NCBI GenBank assembly: GCA_963832445.1
Contig: CAWHUM010000025.1
Span: 1-64,000, forward strand
Origin: AWTP1-13 sp963832445
Lineage (GTDB): Bacteria; Pseudomonadota; Alphaproteobacteria; Rhizobiales; Hyphomicrobiaceae
Reading direction: 5' to 3'
Length of the DNA stretch: 64,000 bases
Below are positions 25,384 through 35,203 of this stretch, one piece after another. The stretch's first letter is position 1. The number at the start of each line of letters is the position of its first letter. A model generated the notes under the pieces. That model did not search any database. It was not told where the DNA came from and saw only the letters and a list, made by a program, of their open reading frames with translations. Made by a program: the position numbers and the translations under genes.

Positions 25384-26955
25384 TTATCGCCCGAGCAGCG
25401 TGCGCAGCTGCCGCAGCTCGACCGCACCCGATGCCAGCACGGCAGCTCCATAGACAACAAGACCGGTGCCGACGAGCGCAATCAGCGCTGCCGCCCGCCA
25501 AAGCACGTTTGGGGCTACGAATAGGTCGCCCAGGTACGCATCGGCGGCCCACACGCCGAGGCCCATCACCAAGCTGCTGGCAAGAATGCGCCACAGGGCC
25601 CGCTTGAGCCTGGCGTCGGCAACGAAGTGCCCTCGCTGGACAAGTGTGCCGCAAAGCAGGCCGGCGTTGAGCCAGCCGCCAAGCGTGGTTGCGACGGCGA
25701 TGCCGAGATGCGGCATCAGCCCGAGGTTGCGGAAGAGGAAGAACAGGGCGATCGAGCCCAGCGTGTTGGCGGTCAGACTGATGACGGCAAAGCGCATGGG
25801 CGTTGCGGTATCCTCGCGCGCGAAATAGGCCGGCGAGAACACCTTGATCATGACGAAGGCCGGCAAGCCGAGGGCGAAGATGGCGAGCGCATACGCGGTG
25901 GGTGGCGTGTCGGCGGCGGTGAAGGCCCCCCGCTGAAACAGGCCTTGCACGATGGCGGTCGGGGCCACGGCCAACGCGACAGCCGCCGGCAGGGTCAGCA
26001 GCATGGCGAACTCGAGCGAGCGGTTCTGGCTGTCCATCACCGCAGCATGATTGCCGGCGCGCAAATGGCGCGAGACGTCCGGCAGCAGGACGACGCCGAT
26101 GGCAATGCCGACGATGGCGAGCGGCAGCTCGTAGACGCGATCGGCATAGTAGAGATGCGACACGGCCCCGCTCTGCAGAGAGGCGATAACCGTGCCGATG
26201 ACGATGTTGAGCTGCGTGACCCCGCCCGCGATCACGCCCGGAATACCGAGCGCTATCAAGCGGCGCACGCCTTGTGTCATGCGCGGCCAGCGCAGTTTGA
26301 GCGATAGGCCGTTGCGGCGGGCTCCGTAGAGCAGGAGAGCGAGCTGAAGGATGCCGGCGGCGAATACGCCCCAGGCCTGCACGACGCCTGCGCGCGGCTC
26401 GTTGCTCATGCCCATGGCCATGGCGATGAGTGTCGCCGCCATCATCGTAAGATTTAGGACGATGGAGACAGCCGAGCTCTCGACGAACTTGCCGATCGAG
26501 TTGAGGACGCCCGAGAGCAATGCCACCACCGACATGCAGAGCAGGTACGGCATGGTGATGCGCGTGAGCAGCACCGCCAGATCGAACTTCTCAGGCGTGG
26601 CTCGAAAACCCGGTGCCAAACCCAGCATCAGGAACGGCATGGTGATTTCGGCGATGGCGGTCAGCAGCAGCAGCACGAACACGAGACCCGCGAGCGCTTC
26701 CTCGGCGAACTTGCGCGCCGCCTCGCGGCCTTCGCTTTCGAGGCGGCCCGCAAACAGAGGGACGAACGCCGAATTGAAGGCACCCTCGCCGAACAAGCGG
26801 CGGAAAAGGTTGGGAAATCGGAAGGCGACGAAAAACGCGTCGGCGACCGCGCCCGAACCCAGCGTGGCGGCGATGAGAATGTCGCGGGCAAAGCCAAGCA
26901 CGCGGCTGACCATGGTCAGGCCGCCGACGGTGGCAAAGGCGCGGTAGAGCTTCAT
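25384..26955 (-). CDS. murJ: Lipid II flippase MurJ (MviN)
   Basis: Translocates lipid II across the inner membrane for peptidoglycan synthesis. The 523-residue MOP-superfamily protein has about 14 membrane helices. The N-terminal VGGLTMVSRVLGFARDILIA and FRFPNLFRRLFGEGAFNSAF are signature MurJ segments. ATG 26955 (MKLYRAFATVGG) is used; the longer ORF adds no homologous residues. It is flanked by trpS and the divergent rhomboid gene. Confidence 0.95.
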   Translation of the reverse strand: MKLYRAFATVGGLTMVSRVLGFARDILIAATLGSGAVADAFFVAFRFPNLFRRLFGEGAFNSAFVPLFAGRLESEGREAARKFAEEALAGLVFVLLLLTAIAEITMPFLMLGLAPGFRATPEKFDLAVLLTRITMPYLLCMSVVALLSGVLNSIGKFVESSAVSIVLNLTMMAATLIAMAMGMSNEPRAGVVQAWGVFAAGILQLALLLYGARRNGLSLKLRWPRMTQGVRRLIALGIPGVIAGGVTQLNIVIGTVIASLQSGAVSHLYYADRVYELPLAIVGIAIGVVLLPDVSRHLRAGNHAAVMDSQNRSLEFAMLLTLPAAVALAVAPTAIVQGLFQRGAFTAADTPPTAYALAIFALGLPAFVMIKVFSPAYFAREDTATPMRFAVISLTANTLGSIALFFLFRNLGLMPHLGIAVATTLGGWLNAGLLCGTLVQRGHFVADARLKRALWRILASSLVMGLGVWAADAYLGDLFVAPNVLWRAAALIALVGTGLVVYGAAVLASGAVELRQLRTLLGR

Positions 26956-27120
26956 GCTGGCCCGAGCCCTAGCGGAGGGCGTTGACGAGAGCAAGGCGTG
27001 CCTGCGAAACGAGCGTGCAACGAAATGCCGTTAGCAGCGTTGGCAAGCGGAATCGCGTATGCGCGGTTTGCGTGTCCGGGCTAAGACTGGGCAACGGTCG
27101 GAGGAGGAGGGGCGCGCGCC

Positions 27121-27783
27121 ATGGTGTTTCCACTCGGCGACGACAACTCGCAGCGCCGGTCTCTCCCCGTCGTCACCTTCGGGCTGATCGCCCTCAACGT
27201 GCTTTTCTTTCTGGTCGAGCTGAGCGGCGGGGACGAATTCATTCGGCAATGGGCGTTCGTTCCGCGCCGGTTCGGCCAGAACCCGGCAGGCGAGGCCTAC
27301 ACCGTCTTCACCGCCATGTTCATGCATGGCGGCTGGCTGCACCTCGGCGGCAACATGCTCTATCTGTGGATCTTCGGCGACAACGTCGAGGACGAGTTCG
27401 GCCCGGTCAAGTTTCTGATCTTCTATCTCGCTTGCGGGGTCGCGGCGACATTCGCACAGTACTACTTCTCGATGCGTTCCAACATTCCCAACGTCGGTGC
27501 CTCGGGTGCCATCGCCGGCGTGCTCGGCGGATACCTGCTGCTGTTCCCCGGGGCCCGCGTGAGGGTGCTGGTGTACAACCAGATCACCGAGATGCCGGCG
27601 CTTCTAGTGCTCGGCTTCTGGATCGTGCTGCAAGTGTTCAGCGGGGTCGGGTCGATTGCCGCGACCGGCCAGACCGCGGAAACCGGCGGGGTGGCTTTCA
27701 TGGCCCACGTCGGAGGCTTTGCGGCTGGATTCTTGATCACGCTCATCGTGCGCGGGACCCGCGGCCGGTCGCAGGTGCGCTGA
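27121..27783 (+). CDS. Rhomboid-family intramembrane serine protease
   Basis: A 220-residue membrane protease with six or seven helices. The catalytic Ser128 is in NVGASGAIAGVLG and His196 in AHVGGFAAGF; the helix-2 HGGWLHLGGNMLYLWIFG motif is also present. This soluble-N-terminus-free form is common in alphaproteobacteria. It is the only plus-strand gene between murJ and glnD and ends 3 bases from the convergent DUF3750 gene. Substrates are unknown. Confidence 0.92.
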   Translation: MVFPLGDDNSQRRSLPVVTFGLIALNVLFFLVELSGGDEFIRQWAFVPRRFGQNPAGEAYTVFTAMFMHGGWLHLGGNMLYLWIFGDNVEDEFGPVKFLIFYLACGVAATFAQYYFSMRSNIPNVGASGAIAGVLGGYLLLFPGARVRVLVYNQITEMPALLVLGFWIVLQVFSGVGSIAATGQTAETGGVAFMAHVGGFAAGFLITLIVRGTRGRSQVR

Positions 27784-27786
27784 CCC

Positions 27787-28530
27787 TCAGGCCGTGCCGA
27801 GCCCGATCCGGCCGAAGCCCGGCAGCTTGATGGCCGGGCGGCGGATGTCGAGCCCCGTCACCAGGCCCAGTACGTTGATCTCTACGCCTTCCACCCAAGC
27901 AACCGTGATGCCGAAGTAGCCGGCGAGCGAGAGCTGCAGTCCGGTGCTGCTGGGCGCAAGTCCGAAAATGCGGGCGTCGGCCCGCCAGTCCTTGCCGATG
28001 GCGGTGGGCGGCAGCACGATGCCGGCTTCCGGAATAGCCGCCAGCACGTAGGCCACGAAGCTGTTGGAATTGGGCCCCGGCCACACCGAGTAGGCGCCCG
28101 GCCGATTGTGGGGGTAACTCGCCACAGCCGTCCTGATCTTGGGAACGAGACGCTCCGCCGCCGGCCCCTCGATGGCCGCCACGAGCGTCGGCGCGTGGCC
28201 GAACCAGCGGCCGTCGGGCGGCCAGCCGTTGATCTTCACTGGACGGCCCCAGGCGACCTTGTCGTAGCGGGTGTAGCCGGCACCGCGCTCCTTGACCACG
28301 ATCCAGCTGTGGTGGGCGAAGATGCCCTTCCACCGCCCCGTGCGACCGGCAAAGACGTAGACGCCGGCACCGGGCTTGGCACTCGCCGGCGGCAGCATGC
28401 CGGCGCTCGACCAGTCGGAGTCGTGCCAGCCCAGGAACTCGTCGTTCGACAGCCACCATGCCGCGTGCGCCGCCAGAGGCGCGAGGAAGGCCGCAGCAAA
28501 ACCGAGGAGGGCGAACCGGAGGATTGGCAT
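27787..28530 (-). CDS. DUF3750 domain-containing protein
   Basis: A 247-residue protein with an N-terminal signal or anchor (MPILRFALLGFAAAFLAPLA). The DUF3750 domain shows VYVFAGRTGRWKGIFAHHSW, GRPVKINGWPPDGRW and YSVWPGPNSNSFVAYV; the conserved His and Asn-Ser residues suggest an NlpC/P60-like or related hydrolase fold, which is not established. It ends 3 bases from the rhomboid gene and starts 60 bases past glnD. Confidence 0.8.
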   Translation of the reverse strand: MPILRFALLGFAAAFLAPLAAHAAWWLSNDEFLGWHDSDWSSAGMLPPASAKPGAGVYVFAGRTGRWKGIFAHHSWIVVKERGAGYTRYDKVAWGRPVKINGWPPDGRWFGHAPTLVAAIEGPAAERLVPKIRTAVASYPHNRPGAYSVWPGPNSNSFVAYVLAAIPEAGIVLPPTAIGKDWRADARIFGLAPSSTGLQLSLAGYFGITVAWVEGVEINVLGLVTGLDIRRPAIKLPGFGRIGLGTA

Positions 28531-28590
28531 CGGGCGAGAAGGTGGGCGGGGATTGTTGCGGCTTCAAGGCCCCGCATCAGCTCCTTCCGG

Positions 28591-31353
28591 TCAGGTGTCG
28601 GGGGCGGCGAGCACCTCGGTCAGGCGGGCCTTGATGGCGGCCTGACGCTGCGGGCTCGTAATCTTCTTGTTGGTGAGGTCGGTGACGTAGAACACGTCGA
28701 CCGCCTTCTCGCCGAAGGTGGTGATGTGCGCCGACGTGATGTCGAGGTTGAGATCCGAGAGCGTGCTGGTGAGCTCGTAGAGCAGGCCCGGCCGATCAAG
28801 ACCGGACACCTGCACGACCGTAAACTGGTTGGAGAGCGTGTTGTCGACCAGCACCTCCGGCGCCACGGTGAAGGCGCCGATGCGGCTGCTGCGACGGGTG
28901 TTGCGCCTCAACATCAGGTTGGAGAGCCTGATCTCGCCCTTGAGCAGCTTCTCGATGGTGTCGGAGATGCGGCGCGCGCGCCTGATCTCGTCCTCGTCCT
29001 GCTCGAACTCGCGCGCGAGCAGGAAGGTGTCGAGCGCGAAGCCGTCGCGGGTGGTGGAGACGTGTGCGCCTGAAATATTGGCGCCGGTCGACGCGCAGGC
29101 GCCCGCGAGCAGCGCCAGCAAACGGGGATGGTTCGGCGCCAGCAGCGACAGCTCGGTGATGGCCGTGAAGGCGTCGGTCGTGCAGTGGCTGGCGAGCTTG
29201 GTGCCGGCGAGCTCGGCGGCCCGCACCATCTTGGCGTGCTCCACGGCTTTGCGCGTGTCGGTGCGGAGCCAATAGTCGGGGTAGTGGCGTTCGATGAACC
29301 GGTCGACGTCGTCCTGGGGCCAATCGGTGACCGCCTTGCGGAAGGCCTGCTGCGCGGCTGCCGCCCTTTCGCGTGCGCCGAGCTGCGTGTGGCCGCCCGC
29401 CACCAGCGGCTCGGCCTCGTAGTAGAGCGCGCGCAAAAGCTGGCCCTTCCAGCCGTTCCAGATGCCGGGCCCAACGGCGCGGATGTCGGCAACGGTGAGC
29501 ACGAGGAGCAGCTTCAGCCGCTCCGGGCTCTGCACGATGTTGGCAAAGTCGCGGATCGTCTTGGGGTCGCCGATGTCGCGGCTGAACGCCACCTGGCTCA
29601 TGCTGAGGTGCTGCTCGACCAGCCAGGCAGTGGTTTCGACCTCGGCCGGAGTCAGGCCCAGGCGGGGGCCGAGGCTTCTGGCAATGCGGGCGCCAACGAT
29701 GGAGTGGTCCTCGTCGCGTCCCTTGGCGATGTCGTGGAGAAACGCCGCTACGTAGAGTGCGCGCCGGTGTTGGACGGTGTTGATGATCCGGGTCGAAAGG
29801 GGATGTGAATCGGCGGCTTCACCGCGCTCGATGTCGGACAGCACGCCTACGGTGCGGATCAGATGCTCGTCGACCGTGAAGCGATGGTACATGTTGAACT
29901 GCATCATCGACACGACGCGGCCGAAGTCGGGGATGAAGCGGCCGAGCACGCCAGCCTCGTTCATGCGCCGCAGCGTCGGCTCCGGGTTCTTGGTCGAGGT
30001 GAGCATCTCCAGGAAGATGCGATTGGCCTCCTCGTCGTTGCGCAGCTTGTCGTCGATGAGCCGCAACGAGCGGCGCAGCAGCCGCACGGCGTTGGGGTGA
30101 AAGAATGCATCCGTCTGCTCGGCCCTGGCGAAGAAGCGGATGAGGTTGACGGGATCGCGCTTGAAGACGTCGGGGTCGGCAACGTTGAGTCGGCCGTTGT
30201 CGATGCGGAAATCGGTAGTAGCGCGGATGTGCCGGCGCGTGCGCCAGCCGAGCGGATTGAGCAGGCGCGTGAGCCCGGGCGAGCCCTTTACCTGCTCCAT
30301 CTCCAGCGCCGAGCAGAGGATGGTGGTGAGGTCGCCGACATCCTTGGCGACCAGAAAGTAGTGCTTCATGAAACGCTCGACGGCCCTCAAGCCCCCGCGC
30401 TCCGCATAGCCCAGCCGGTCGGCCATGGCCTGCTGCACGTCGAACGTCAACCGCTCCTCGGCGCGGCCGGTGAGAAAGTGCAGATGGCACCTGACCGACC
30501 ACAGGAAGTTCTCGCAGCGGCGGAAGGTGGCCCGCTCGTCGGGCAGGAAGATCGAGGTTTCGCTACCGCCTTCGCTGGGCCCGTGCCCGTAGATGTACTT
30601 GGCGAGCCAGTGCAGGGTGTGCAGGTCGCGCAGGCCGCCCTTGCCATCCTTGATGTTGGGCTCGACGCGATAGCGCGACTCGCCCGCACGCCGGTGGCGC
30701 TCATCGCGCTCGGCAAGCTTGGCCTCCACGAATTGGCGCGCGGTGCCCTGCACCACCTCGCGGCGGAAGCGGCGCATCAGCTCCTCGAAGAGAGCCTCAT
30801 CTCCCAGGATCAGGCGCGAGTCGAGTAGCGCCGTGCGAATAGTGATGTCGGCGCGGGAGAGCTTGAGCGACTGCTCGACGGTTCGGGTGGCATGGCCGAC
30901 CTTGAGGCCGAGGTCCCACAGCAGGTAGAGCACGAACTCGACCACGCTCTCCCCCCAGGGCGTCTGCTTGTAGGGCAGCAGGAACAGGAGATCGACGTCG
31001 GAGTAGGGGGCGAGCAGGCGCCGACCGTAGCCGCCGGTGGCGATAATCGCCATGCGCTCGGCGTCGGACGGGTTGGTGGCGCTGTAGACGTAGTTGACGG
31101 TGAAATCGTAGACGAGCCGTATCAGCTCGTCCTGGAAGGACGACAGGCCCTCCGCGCAGCGCCGGCCATTGCCGTCGGCCTCGATCTGCCGGGCTGCCTC
31201 GGTGCGGGCCGCCTTGAGCAATGCCTTGAGGCGCTCGAGCACCGCAGGACGGGCTTCGGCCGCGCCGCCGTGCGCGGTGACCAACGCCGCCAGCTCGCCG
31301 CCGACCTCGCGGGCGTCGAAGTAAGGGGCCTTGGCTGTGACGCTCGTGTCCAT
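28591..31353 (-). CDS. glnD: [Protein-PII] uridylyltransferase/uridylyl-removing enzyme
   Basis: Nitrogen sensor that modifies PII proteins. The 920 residues hold an N-terminal nucleotidyltransferase domain (GGYGRRLLAPYSDVDLLFLL), a GlnE-linked helical region, an HD domain (VAAFLHDIAKGRDEDHSIVG) for deuridylylation, and two C-terminal ACT domains that sense glutamine (the last with DRPGLLYELTSTLSDLNLDI). ATG 31353 starts at the normal position. A nitrogen-control gene next to a ureide locus is probably coincidental, because this is its usual rhizobial neighbourhood. Confidence 0.96.
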   Translation of the reverse strand: MDTSVTAKAPYFDAREVGGELAALVTAHGGAAEARPAVLERLKALLKAARTEAARQIEADGNGRRCAEGLSSFQDELIRLVYDFTVNYVYSATNPSDAERMAIIATGGYGRRLLAPYSDVDLLFLLPYKQTPWGESVVEFVLYLLWDLGLKVGHATRTVEQSLKLSRADITIRTALLDSRLILGDEALFEELMRRFRREVVQGTARQFVEAKLAERDERHRRAGESRYRVEPNIKDGKGGLRDLHTLHWLAKYIYGHGPSEGGSETSIFLPDERATFRRCENFLWSVRCHLHFLTGRAEERLTFDVQQAMADRLGYAERGGLRAVERFMKHYFLVAKDVGDLTTILCSALEMEQVKGSPGLTRLLNPLGWRTRRHIRATTDFRIDNGRLNVADPDVFKRDPVNLIRFFARAEQTDAFFHPNAVRLLRRSLRLIDDKLRNDEEANRIFLEMLTSTKNPEPTLRRMNEAGVLGRFIPDFGRVVSMMQFNMYHRFTVDEHLIRTVGVLSDIERGEAADSHPLSTRIINTVQHRRALYVAAFLHDIAKGRDEDHSIVGARIARSLGPRLGLTPAEVETTAWLVEQHLSMSQVAFSRDIGDPKTIRDFANIVQSPERLKLLLVLTVADIRAVGPGIWNGWKGQLLRALYYEAEPLVAGGHTQLGARERAAAAQQAFRKAVTDWPQDDVDRFIERHYPDYWLRTDTRKAVEHAKMVRAAELAGTKLASHCTTDAFTAITELSLLAPNHPRLLALLAGACASTGANISGAHVSTTRDGFALDTFLLAREFEQDEDEIRRARRISDTIEKLLKGEIRLSNLMLRRNTRRSSRIGAFTVAPEVLVDNTLSNQFTVVQVSGLDRPGLLYELTSTLSDLNLDITSAHITTFGEKAVDVFYVTDLTNKKITSPQRQAAIKARLTEVLAAPDT

Positions 31354-31621
31354 CGGGCTCGCGCGGCGTGGGATTGGGCCCTTCTAGCACGGACAGCGGT
31401 GCGGGGGAGCCTGCCGTTGAACAAGCGGGGAACGTCGCGTGCCTTCGTCCGGCGTGCTGCAGCGCGGCAGCTCGGTCCAAGCCGGCATGAACGGCTTCAA
31501 CCGGAGGCAGCGTCCTTAACCGGCGAGGTAATCGACTGCCGCCCCCCGATCCGCGAAATCATGCCCGCATCGCTTGCAGACGGCCATCCGGCCGGCTGCT
31601 GAAACACGAAAGGAGATCGTT

Positions 31622-31990
31622 GTGAGCACAGTCACGCAATTGATCGATCGCTACATCGCCATGTGGAACGAGACCGACGGCAAGAGCCGGCGCGATCTCA
31701 TCGCCGCGGTGTGGACCGACGACGCAAACTACGTCGACCCCATGCTGCAGGCCGACGGCCACGCCGGTATCGACACCATGGTGCAGGCCGTGCACCAGCG
31801 CTTCCCCGGCCATCGCTTCCGCCGCACCAGCGAAGTCGACAACCACCACGACCGTGTGCGCTTCAACTGGCAGCTGGCGCCGGAGAGCGGAGCGCCAGTC
31901 GTCGAGGGCGTCGATTTCGGTGTGATCTCCGGCGAGCGCCTGCAGGCGATCACGGGCTTCTTCAACCAAGCGTCAACGGCCGCGCAGTAA
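31622..31990 (+). CDS. NTF2-like (SnoaL-type) protein
   Basis: A 122-residue single-domain protein of the NTF2-like fold: TQLIDRYIAMWNETDGKSRR, VWTDDANYVDPM and VDFGVISGERLQAITGFF follow the usual helix-strand pattern. GTG 31622 has an AGGAGA site 6 bases upstream. The gene is followed 28 bases later by the small membrane protein and may be co-transcribed. The function is unknown; such proteins are isomerases, hydrolases or ligand-binding proteins. Confidence 0.75.
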   Translation: MSTVTQLIDRYIAMWNETDGKSRRDLIAAVWTDDANYVDPMLQADGHAGIDTMVQAVHQRFPGHRFRRTSEVDNHHDRVRFNWQLAPESGAPVVEGVDFGVISGERLQAITGFFNQASTAAQ

Positions 31991-32018
31991 CCGGCAACAA
32001 AGAAAGGAGCTACCCCCA

Positions 32019-32429
32019 ATTTCCAATGACCAATCCTCCACCTTCCTGCACCGCGCGTTGGCGCTCGATGCAGCGGCGAGCGGAGCCACCGGCCTCCTGA
32101 TGATTGCGGGCGCCGGCTTGCTCGAGGGCCTGATGGGCCTTCCCCCAGCCTTGCTGCGATGGGCCGGCATCGTGCTGCTGCCGTACGTGGCCTTCGTCGC
32201 CTTCACCGCCACGCGCGAGACCACCTCGAGGCCCGCCGTGTGGGCCATCATTGCCACCAATGCACTGTGGGCCATCGCCAGCGCCCTGCTGCTGGTGTCG
32301 GGCTGGGTGGCGCCGACCGCGCTCGGCTATGCCTTCGTCATCTTCCAGGCAGTGATGGTGGCCATGCTCGGCGAGCTGCAGTACATGGGGCTGCGCCGGG
32401 ATCTGCGCCGGCCCGTGGCGACCGCCTGA
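32019..32429 (+). CDS. Small four-helix membrane protein, probable ATT start
   Basis: An integral membrane protein with four predicted helices (GATGLLMIAGAGLLEGLMG, GIVLLPYVAFVAFTA, WAIIATNALWAIASALLLV and ALGYAFVIFQAVMVAML). No ATG, GTG or TTG fits the expected start: the in-frame TTG 32058 lacks a ribosome site, and ATG 32026 is in another frame. An ATT at 32019 opens the frame as xSNDQSSTFLHRALALDA, exactly 9 bases after AGGAG. The start is therefore either ATT or a mis-read ATG. The family is not identified. Confidence 0.6.
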   Translation: MSNDQSSTFLHRALALDAAASGATGLLMIAGAGLLEGLMGLPPALLRWAGIVLLPYVAFVAFTATRETTSRPAVWAIIATNALWAIASALLLVSGWVAPTALGYAFVIFQAVMVAMLGELQYMGLRRDLRRPVATA

Positions 32430-32456
32430 CGCAGGCAAGGCCCCTACTGAGACTTT

Positions 32457-32492
32457 GCGGCCCGGGGCGGCTTGTCCCGGGCCCTGGTTTTG
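32457..32492 (+). terminator. Rho-independent terminator
   Basis: GGCCCGGG (32459-32466) pairs with CCCGGGCC (32476-32483) around a 9-base loop and is followed by CTGGTTTTG. It lies 30 bases after the membrane-protein stop and 80 bases before rpmE, so it likely ends the NTF2-like/membrane-protein transcript. Confidence 0.6.
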
Positions 32493-32565
32493 AGTAAAGA
32501 AGCGCCGAGAATTGCAATCGCGGCGCCCGAATGTGCGGCCGCCCTGACTAGAGACCTGGAAACCC

Positions 32566-32790
32566 ATGAAAAAAGACGAAGACTTCCATCCCCACTACCA
32601 CATGATCAAGGTGGTGATGACTGACGGCAGCTCGTTCAGCACCTATTCGACCTACGGCAAGGACGGCGACACGCTCACCCTCGACGTCGATCCCAAGACG
32701 CATCCGGCCTGGACCGGCGGCAACCAGCAGCTCATGGATCGCGGCGGCCGCCTCTCGCGCTTCAAGAAGAAGTTCGAAGGGATGTTCTGA
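32566..32790 (+). CDS. rpmE: 50S ribosomal protein L31
   Basis: A 74-residue L31, starting MKKDEDFHPHYHMIKVVMTD, with TYGKDGDTLTLDVDPKTHPAW and the basic C-terminal RFKKKFEGMF. It lacks the CxxC zinc pairs of the zinc-binding form, as in most alphaproteobacterial L31. It is monocistronic, between a terminator upstream and a convergent gene downstream. Confidence 0.95.
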   Translation: MKKDEDFHPHYHMIKVVMTDGSSFSTYSTYGKDGDTLTLDVDPKTHPAWTGGNQQLMDRGGRLSRFKKKFEGMF

Positions 32791-32802
32791 CCCGAGCGGT
32801 CC

Positions 32803-34540
32803 TCATGCCGCCTGCATGCTGCGGGCGGCCTCCAGCCAACCCTTGATCTTCTCGATGTCCGGCGGATCGCCGTTGCGCAGCAGGCGCTGACCAACGGCTG
32901 AGCCGGCGAATGCCAGCACATCGGCGCACAGCTTGTCGGGTTCGGCGGCGGCGATCGCCTCGGCGGAGCGGTAGCCTGCGCCGACCAGCAGTTGCGCCTG
33001 CGTGCCGCGCAGGCCCGGCACGGTGCACACGAGGCGGGCCTGATCCTGCCAGCCGGAAACGATCTCCGGGGTGATGTGGCGCGCGTTCACGAGCACGGCG
33101 AGCGCCGCCGGATCGGCCTTGATGAGATCGCGCACGGTGCGGATGCCGTGCGGGTGCAGCCGCTCGGCGGTCTTGGGGCCGATGGAGGGGCCGTCGACGA
33201 CGTCCTGGTCGAGCGTGAGGTAGAAGCGCGGGCTGGCGACGGCGGCGGCCACTTCGGGCTCCACCGGTGGCTCGTCCTCGCGCCTTGTCGCGGCCACGAT
33301 GGGGATGCGTTCCAACCGGTCGGTGAGCCCCGAGCGCGGCCGTGGCGTGCGGACCGCCATGCCGTCGGCCGGTTGCGTCGCCGGCACGATCGACAGCATG
33401 GGCGCGTGGGTGACATTGGATATGCGAGGAGCAGCGGAGGCTGCCGCGGTTTCAACTGCATCGGCGGGGGTGAGAGCGGCGGCTGGCGCCGGCGCTGGGG
33501 CGCGCAGCGGAATCACTTCGGCAGAAGGCTCCTGGACGCGACGCGCGGCCCGCGCCTGGTCGATGCGCGTGACCACCCGCTCGCGCGGCCTGAACGGGAA
33601 CACCTTCGACACCTGCGGCTGCGGCGAACGCGCGGCCAGGACTTCCTGCGCGTAAAGGGCGCGCACCATGCGGTCGTCCTCGGGCAGGTTGCGCTCGACG
33701 GTGCCGGTTGCCAAGAGCTCGTCGTAGATGCGCTCGACCGTGCGGCGCTCCTCGGCATTGGCGATGCGGCGGGCGAGCAGCTTCGCCGGGATCTGTGCGG
33801 CCGCGATCAGCGTGGCAGCCGTCACGCCGACGTCGGGTGCCGGCACGCCGGCCTCGACTGATGGCCCGGTCGAGCACGGCGGCGTAGCTAAGGTAGGCGT
33901 ACCTGATCATCTCGGCGACGATGCGCTTGGCAACGCGATCGAGGCCGGATGGCGGATCGACCACCCCGCGCTGGATGTCGTAGTGCGCGATCAGCTTCTC
34001 GTAGTTGGCGTTGGCCCTCTCGGCGCCCAGGCAGAGCAGCTGGACCAGCCAGTTGGGGTCGTCGGGCATGACGACCGCCATGTCCGGAAAATCGCTGGCG
34101 CCCAGCGCATAGAGCTCGCCGTAGGCTCGCGAGATGCTCCATTCGGCGGCGCGGTGGATGTTGTTCTCGGCCTCCGACTGGGCGGTGTGGAAGGGCTGCA
34201 GCGGGTCGGTGTAGTAGTGGCTCAGGACTCCAGCGCAGTAGACCGCCGTCGGCCAGTCCTGCACGCGCAGCGCTTCCACCAGGTGATGATACCAGCTCGT
34301 CACCTTCTGCGGCGCCCCGCCCCAGAAGCCGTCGCGGGTGTGGAGAACGTGGTTCTTGAAATCCTTGAACTCGTCGTCGGGCGCCTTCGACCCTTCCAGG
34401 TAGAGCTTGGCGTGGGCCAGAAACACCCGCTGCCACATCTCGTGGTCAGCGCACGTGATGCTGCGCAGCGCATCGAGGGCCAGCTTGTGATGGGTGCCCT
34501 TGGCGTGGGCGGCATAGACGATGCGGAAGAGCAGGTTCAT
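32803..34540 (-). pseudogene. Zinc-dependent phospholipase C-like protein with DUF4332 C-terminus, frameshifted
   Basis: The 5' part from ATG 34540 encodes a zinc-dependent phospholipase C/nuclease-like domain (MNLLFRIVYAAHAKGTHHKL, SHYYTDPLQPFHTAQSEAEN, with many His and Asp ligands). Near 33863 the frame slips in ATCAGTCGAGG; the adjacent frame continues without a gap as EAGVPAPDVGVTAATLIAAA and runs to 32803, including a C-terminal helix-hairpin-helix DUF4332 region (SIGPKTAERLHPHGIRTVRD). Removing one base restores a single protein of about 578 residues. The linker is rich in Ala and Pro. It is either a recent frameshift or a sequence error. Confidence 0.75.
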
Positions 34541-34700
34541 GGGGAGGTTTCCGTCGGCACCGGCGAGAGCACAGCCTGGCAAGCAGAACACGTTTAGTTG
34601 AGTCGCGGACGCCCGGGAACGCGGCTTTTCCCCAGGGTTTTTGGCGGCGTTTCAGGCCCGTGCTATGCGGAATGAGCGGCTCTTGCCCCGGAATCCAAGC

Positions 34701-35132
34701 ATGTCCATGACCGACGACCAGATCCGCGCCGTGCTGCGCGACCCCTCAACGCATCCCCCCTGCGCCAAGCTGCTCGGCTTCGAACTCGTCGACTTTTCGG
34801 TGGAGGGCGGCTGGGCGGAGGTGGCCTTCACCCCGCGCCCCGAGTTCGCCAATCCAGCCGGCAACGTACAGGGCGGCTTCATCTGCGCCATGCTGGACGA
34901 CGCCATGTCGGTGGCGGCCAGCATCTCCAAGCGCTTCGAGGCCTACGTGCCGACCCTGCAGATGACCGTGACCTACCTCAAGCCCACGCCGATGGCGCGC
35001 GTGGTTGCGCGCGGCGAGGTGCTGCGCTTCGGCTCCTCCAGCGTGGCGATGCAGGGCATGCTGCGCGATGCCGGCGGCGAGCGGCTGGCGGTCGCCACCT
35101 CGACTGCGGTGGCGCGGCCGTTTCCGAGATAG
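34701..35132 (+). CDS. PaaI-family hotdog thioesterase
   Basis: A 143-residue hotdog-fold acyl-CoA thioesterase. The helix motif GNVQGGFICAMLDDAMSVAA carries the usual Gly-Gly and catalytic Asp position, followed by TLQMTVTYLKPTPMARVVAR. ATG 34701 has GGAA 7 bases upstream; ATG 34707 is an alternative. It lies alone between a minus-strand gene and a lower-GC hypothetical gene. The substrate is unknown. Confidence 0.85.
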   Translation: MSMTDDQIRAVLRDPSTHPPCAKLLGFELVDFSVEGGWAEVAFTPRPEFANPAGNVQGGFICAMLDDAMSVAASISKRFEAYVPTLQMTVTYLKPTPMARVVARGEVLRFGSSSVAMQGMLRDAGGERLAVATSTAVARPFPR

Positions 35133-35203
35133 GCTTTGAGCGGAGAAGAGCTACGGTCTATCCTTACTGCGCAAGCCTGCGCGCAACTCCTCTGAGAAAT
35201 TCA

